NCBI GenBank assembly: GCA_013696185.1
Contig: JACCZA010000115.1
Span: forward strand, 1-6,679
Direction: 5' to 3'
DNA from: Actinomycetota bacterium
GTDB taxonomy: Bacteria; Actinomycetota; Thermoleophilia; Gaiellales; Gaiellaceae
DNA length: 6,679 nucleotides
Under the pieces are notes generated by a model, which was given only the letters and a program-made list of their open reading frames with translations, ran no database searches and was not told the origin of the DNA. The first letter of the stretch is position 1. Every line of letters begins with the position of its first letter. Positions 5,461 through 6,679 of this stretch are shown here, piece after piece. The translations under genes were made by a program, and so were the position numbers.

Positions 5461-5700
5461 ATGTCCAAGATCTGCGCCATCTGCGGGAAGAAGCCGTCCT
5501 TCGGCCACAGCCGCAGCCACTCGATGGTCGCGACGAACCGGCGGTGGGAGCCGAATCTCCAGCGCGTCCGGATCCTGCTCGGTGGGTCGCCGAAGCGCGC
5601 CTACGTCTGCACCCGCTGCCTCAAGGGCGGGAAGGTCCAGAAGGTCCAGAAGGTCCAGCAGGTCCAGCAGGTCCAGCAGGTCCCGAAGGCCGGTTCCTAG
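5461..5700 (+). CDS. rpmB: Large ribosomal subunit protein bL28 with a repeat-encoded tail
   Basis: bL28 is a small structural protein of the 50S subunit. The 79-residue product starts MSKICAICGKKPSFGHSRSH, then NRRWEPNLQRVRI, and carries two Cys pairs, Cys5-x2-Cys8 and Cys50-x2-Cys53, the zinc-binding (C+) form of the protein. The family core ends around residue 57; the remaining 22 residues are a tail of KVQ and QVQ triplets encoded by a 9-bp tandem repeat, ending PKAGS. The ATG gives the canonical N-terminus. The gene sits 36 bases after ribH, behind a candidate near-leaderless promoter, and 24 bases before a DAK2-domain gene. rpmB next to a fakA/yloV-like gene is a widespread bacterial arrangement, often with an asp23/yloU gene in between, which is absent here. 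Confidence 0.97.
   Translation: MSKICAICGKKPSFGHSRSHSMVATNRRWEPNLQRVRILLGGSPKRAYVCTRCLKGGKVQKVQKVQQVQQVQQVPKAGS
5632..5685 (+). repeat. Six 9-bp tandem units inside the 3' end of rpmB
   Basis: Three copies of AAGGTCCAG (5632-5658) are followed by two of CAGGTCCAG (5659-5676) and a degenerate CAGGTCCCG (5677-5685). The unit is exactly three codons, so copy-number changes keep the frame; it encodes KVQ three times, QVQ twice and QVP once. The first-base A-to-C change arises once and is then inherited by the later units, suggesting slippage duplication. The antisense frame gives an artefactual LLD repeat. Confidence 0.96.
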
Positions 5701-5724
5701 CCGGCGGGGCCGCCGAGGCCCTCG

Positions 5725-6679
5725 ATGACCGAGCTCGAGACCATCCACCGCGTCGTCCGCGCCTCGCTCGCCGCCCTCGAGGCCAGTCGCCGCCGGATCG
5801 ACGACCTGAACGTCTACCCGGTGCCCGACGGAGACACCGGGACGAACCTGACCCTCACCGCGCGCTCGGTCGCCGAGGCGCTCGGCAAGTCCCGGGCTGC
5901 CGACCGGGCGGCGCTCGCGAAGGAGATCACCCGAGCAGCGCTCACGGGCGCGCGCGGCAACTCGGGCGTGATCCTCTCGCAGATCGTCCGCGGCGCCGCG
6001 GAGGTGCTCGGCCGGACGAAGCGGATCGACCCCGCCGTTTGCGCGGCGGCGCTCCGCGGCGCGAGCGACGCGGCCTACCGGGCGGTGCGCAAGCCGGTCG
6101 AGGGAACGATGCTGACGGTGATCCGCGAGCTCGCCGAGGAAGGCGAGCGCCGCGCCCAGCAGGGTCTATCCCTGCCCGACTTCATCCGCGCGCTCGTGCG
6201 CCACGGCGAGGCGGCGCTCGCACGCACGCCGGAGCAGCTGGCGGCGCTGCGACAGGCGGGTGTCGTCGATGCCGGCGGCGCGGGCATCGTCGAGATCGTG
6301 CGCGGGCTCGTGGCCGGAGTGACCGGCGAGCGGGTCGCGGAGGCCCCGGCCGGGGAGGCTCTCTCGCTCGAGGCCGTGCATCGGGAGCTCTCCCGCTTCC
6401 GCTACTGCACGGTCTTCCTCGTCGAGGGGGAGGGACTCGACGCCGCGGCGCTCGAGCACGAGCTCGAGCAGCTCGGCGACTCGCTCCTCGTCGTCGGCGA
6501 CTCCGAGGCGCTCAAGGTGCACGTGCACACCGACGATCCGGGCGCAGCGCTTCGCCTCGGCACGGCGGTCGGCGTGATCGACGGGATCGAGATCGCCAAC
6601 ATGCACGAGCAGGCGCGCGAGCGCGAGGGCCGGCTCGCGGGCGGCGCGGCCGCCGCCGTGGGCCCGGCGAGCTCCGAGG
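5725..6679 (+). CDS. fakA: DAK2 (DhaL-like) domain protein, FakA/YloV-type fatty acid kinase subunit, 3' partial
   Basis: In Firmicutes FakA binds ATP and phosphorylates fatty acids presented by FakB (DegV) proteins, feeding phospholipid synthesis; in actinobacteria the family role is less certain. The frame is open from ATG 5725 to the window end, giving 318 residues of an expected total of roughly 540. The DhaL-type nucleotide domain has LNVYPVPDGDTGTN (residues 28-41, with the Mg-binding aspartates), GARGNSGVILSQ (75-86), GTMLTV (from 127) and VVDAGGAG (around 180-187). A second domain begins with YCTVFLVEGEG and includes LLVVGDSEALKVHVHTDDPG (Lys264) and IEIANMHEQ, the usual middle region of this family. 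The start is chosen because the N-terminal helix leads directly into the DGDTGTN motif at the usual distance. It lies 24 bases after rpmB, with only a weak purine-rich stretch upstream, and is probably co-transcribed with it. Substrate is inferred from the family only. Confidence 0.93.
   Translation, partial: MTELETIHRVVRASLAALEASRRRIDDLNVYPVPDGDTGTNLTLTARSVAEALGKSRAADRAALAKEITRAALTGARGNSGVILSQIVRGAAEVLGRTKRIDPAVCAAALRGASDAAYRAVRKPVEGTMLTVIRELAEEGERRAQQGLSLPDFIRALVRHGEAALARTPEQLAALRQAGVVDAGGAGIVEIVRGLVAGVTGERVAEAPAGEALSLEAVHRELSRFRYCTVFLVEGEGLDAAALEHELEQLGDSLLVVGDSEALKVHVHTDDPGAALRLGTAVGVIDGIEIANMHEQAREREGRLAGGAAAAVGPASSE

Noticed and set aside
5689..5705. Short inverted repeat GCCGG...CCGGC across the rpmB stop as a terminator
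   Set aside because: It is a stem of only 5 bp with a 7-base loop and no T-run, and the next gene starts 24 bases later; such repeats occur by chance at this GC content.
3343..5748. Very long (801-codon) open frame on the minus strand
   Set aside because: It lies opposite ribBA, ribH and rpmB, whose motifs are unmistakable. Its sequence is Arg/Leu/Asp-rich without domains, and its LLD repeat is just the complement of the rpmB tandem repeat. High GC commonly leaves antisense frames open.

Overview
The window is about 6.7 kb of very GC-rich DNA with many GTG starts. It carries most of a riboflavin (vitamin B2) biosynthesis locus, followed by a ribosomal-protein gene and a fatty-acid-kinase-type gene. 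The base composition, the near-leaderless starts, the Cys-Cys form of bL28 and the style of the transporter remnant suggest a high-GC actinobacterium, perhaps of the Thermoleophilia (Gaiellales/Solirubrobacterales) type. That placement is inferred from recalled sequence style, not from a search.

Layout: the 5' edge cuts into ribD, which is followed by an overlapping gene for an 83-residue protein of unknown function and a strong hairpin. From about 1273 to 2497 lies an island of broken genes. On the minus strand are a hypothetical gene with two frameshifts and, fused upstream of it in frame, the C-terminal part of a beta-barrel-like protein. On the plus strand is the C-terminal third of a family 5 ABC transporter substrate-binding protein. 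The two truncated genes meet at a breakpoint near 1954. The rib locus then resumes: ribE, a DUF3237-like gene, ribBA and ribH, packed with 4- to 11-base overlaps or a 3-base gap. Next come rpmB, which has its own candidate promoter and a 9-bp repeat in its tail, and a DAK2/FakA-like gene that runs off the 3' edge.

Together RibBA (GTP cyclohydrolase II plus DHBP synthase), RibD (deaminase/reductase), RibH (lumazine synthase) and RibE (riboflavin synthase) cover the path from GTP and ribulose 5-phosphate to riboflavin, apart from the phosphatase step. RibF and an FMN riboswitch are not visible here.

The observations most worth a second look are these: the DHBP synthase half of RibBA has Gln where the family has a metal-binding His (residue 154); the rib locus is split by a decayed, rearranged island; a DUF3237-like gene is translationally coupled inside the rib operon; and bL28 has a KVQ/QVQ minisatellite tail. 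I see no clearly new defence, mobile or CRISPR system.
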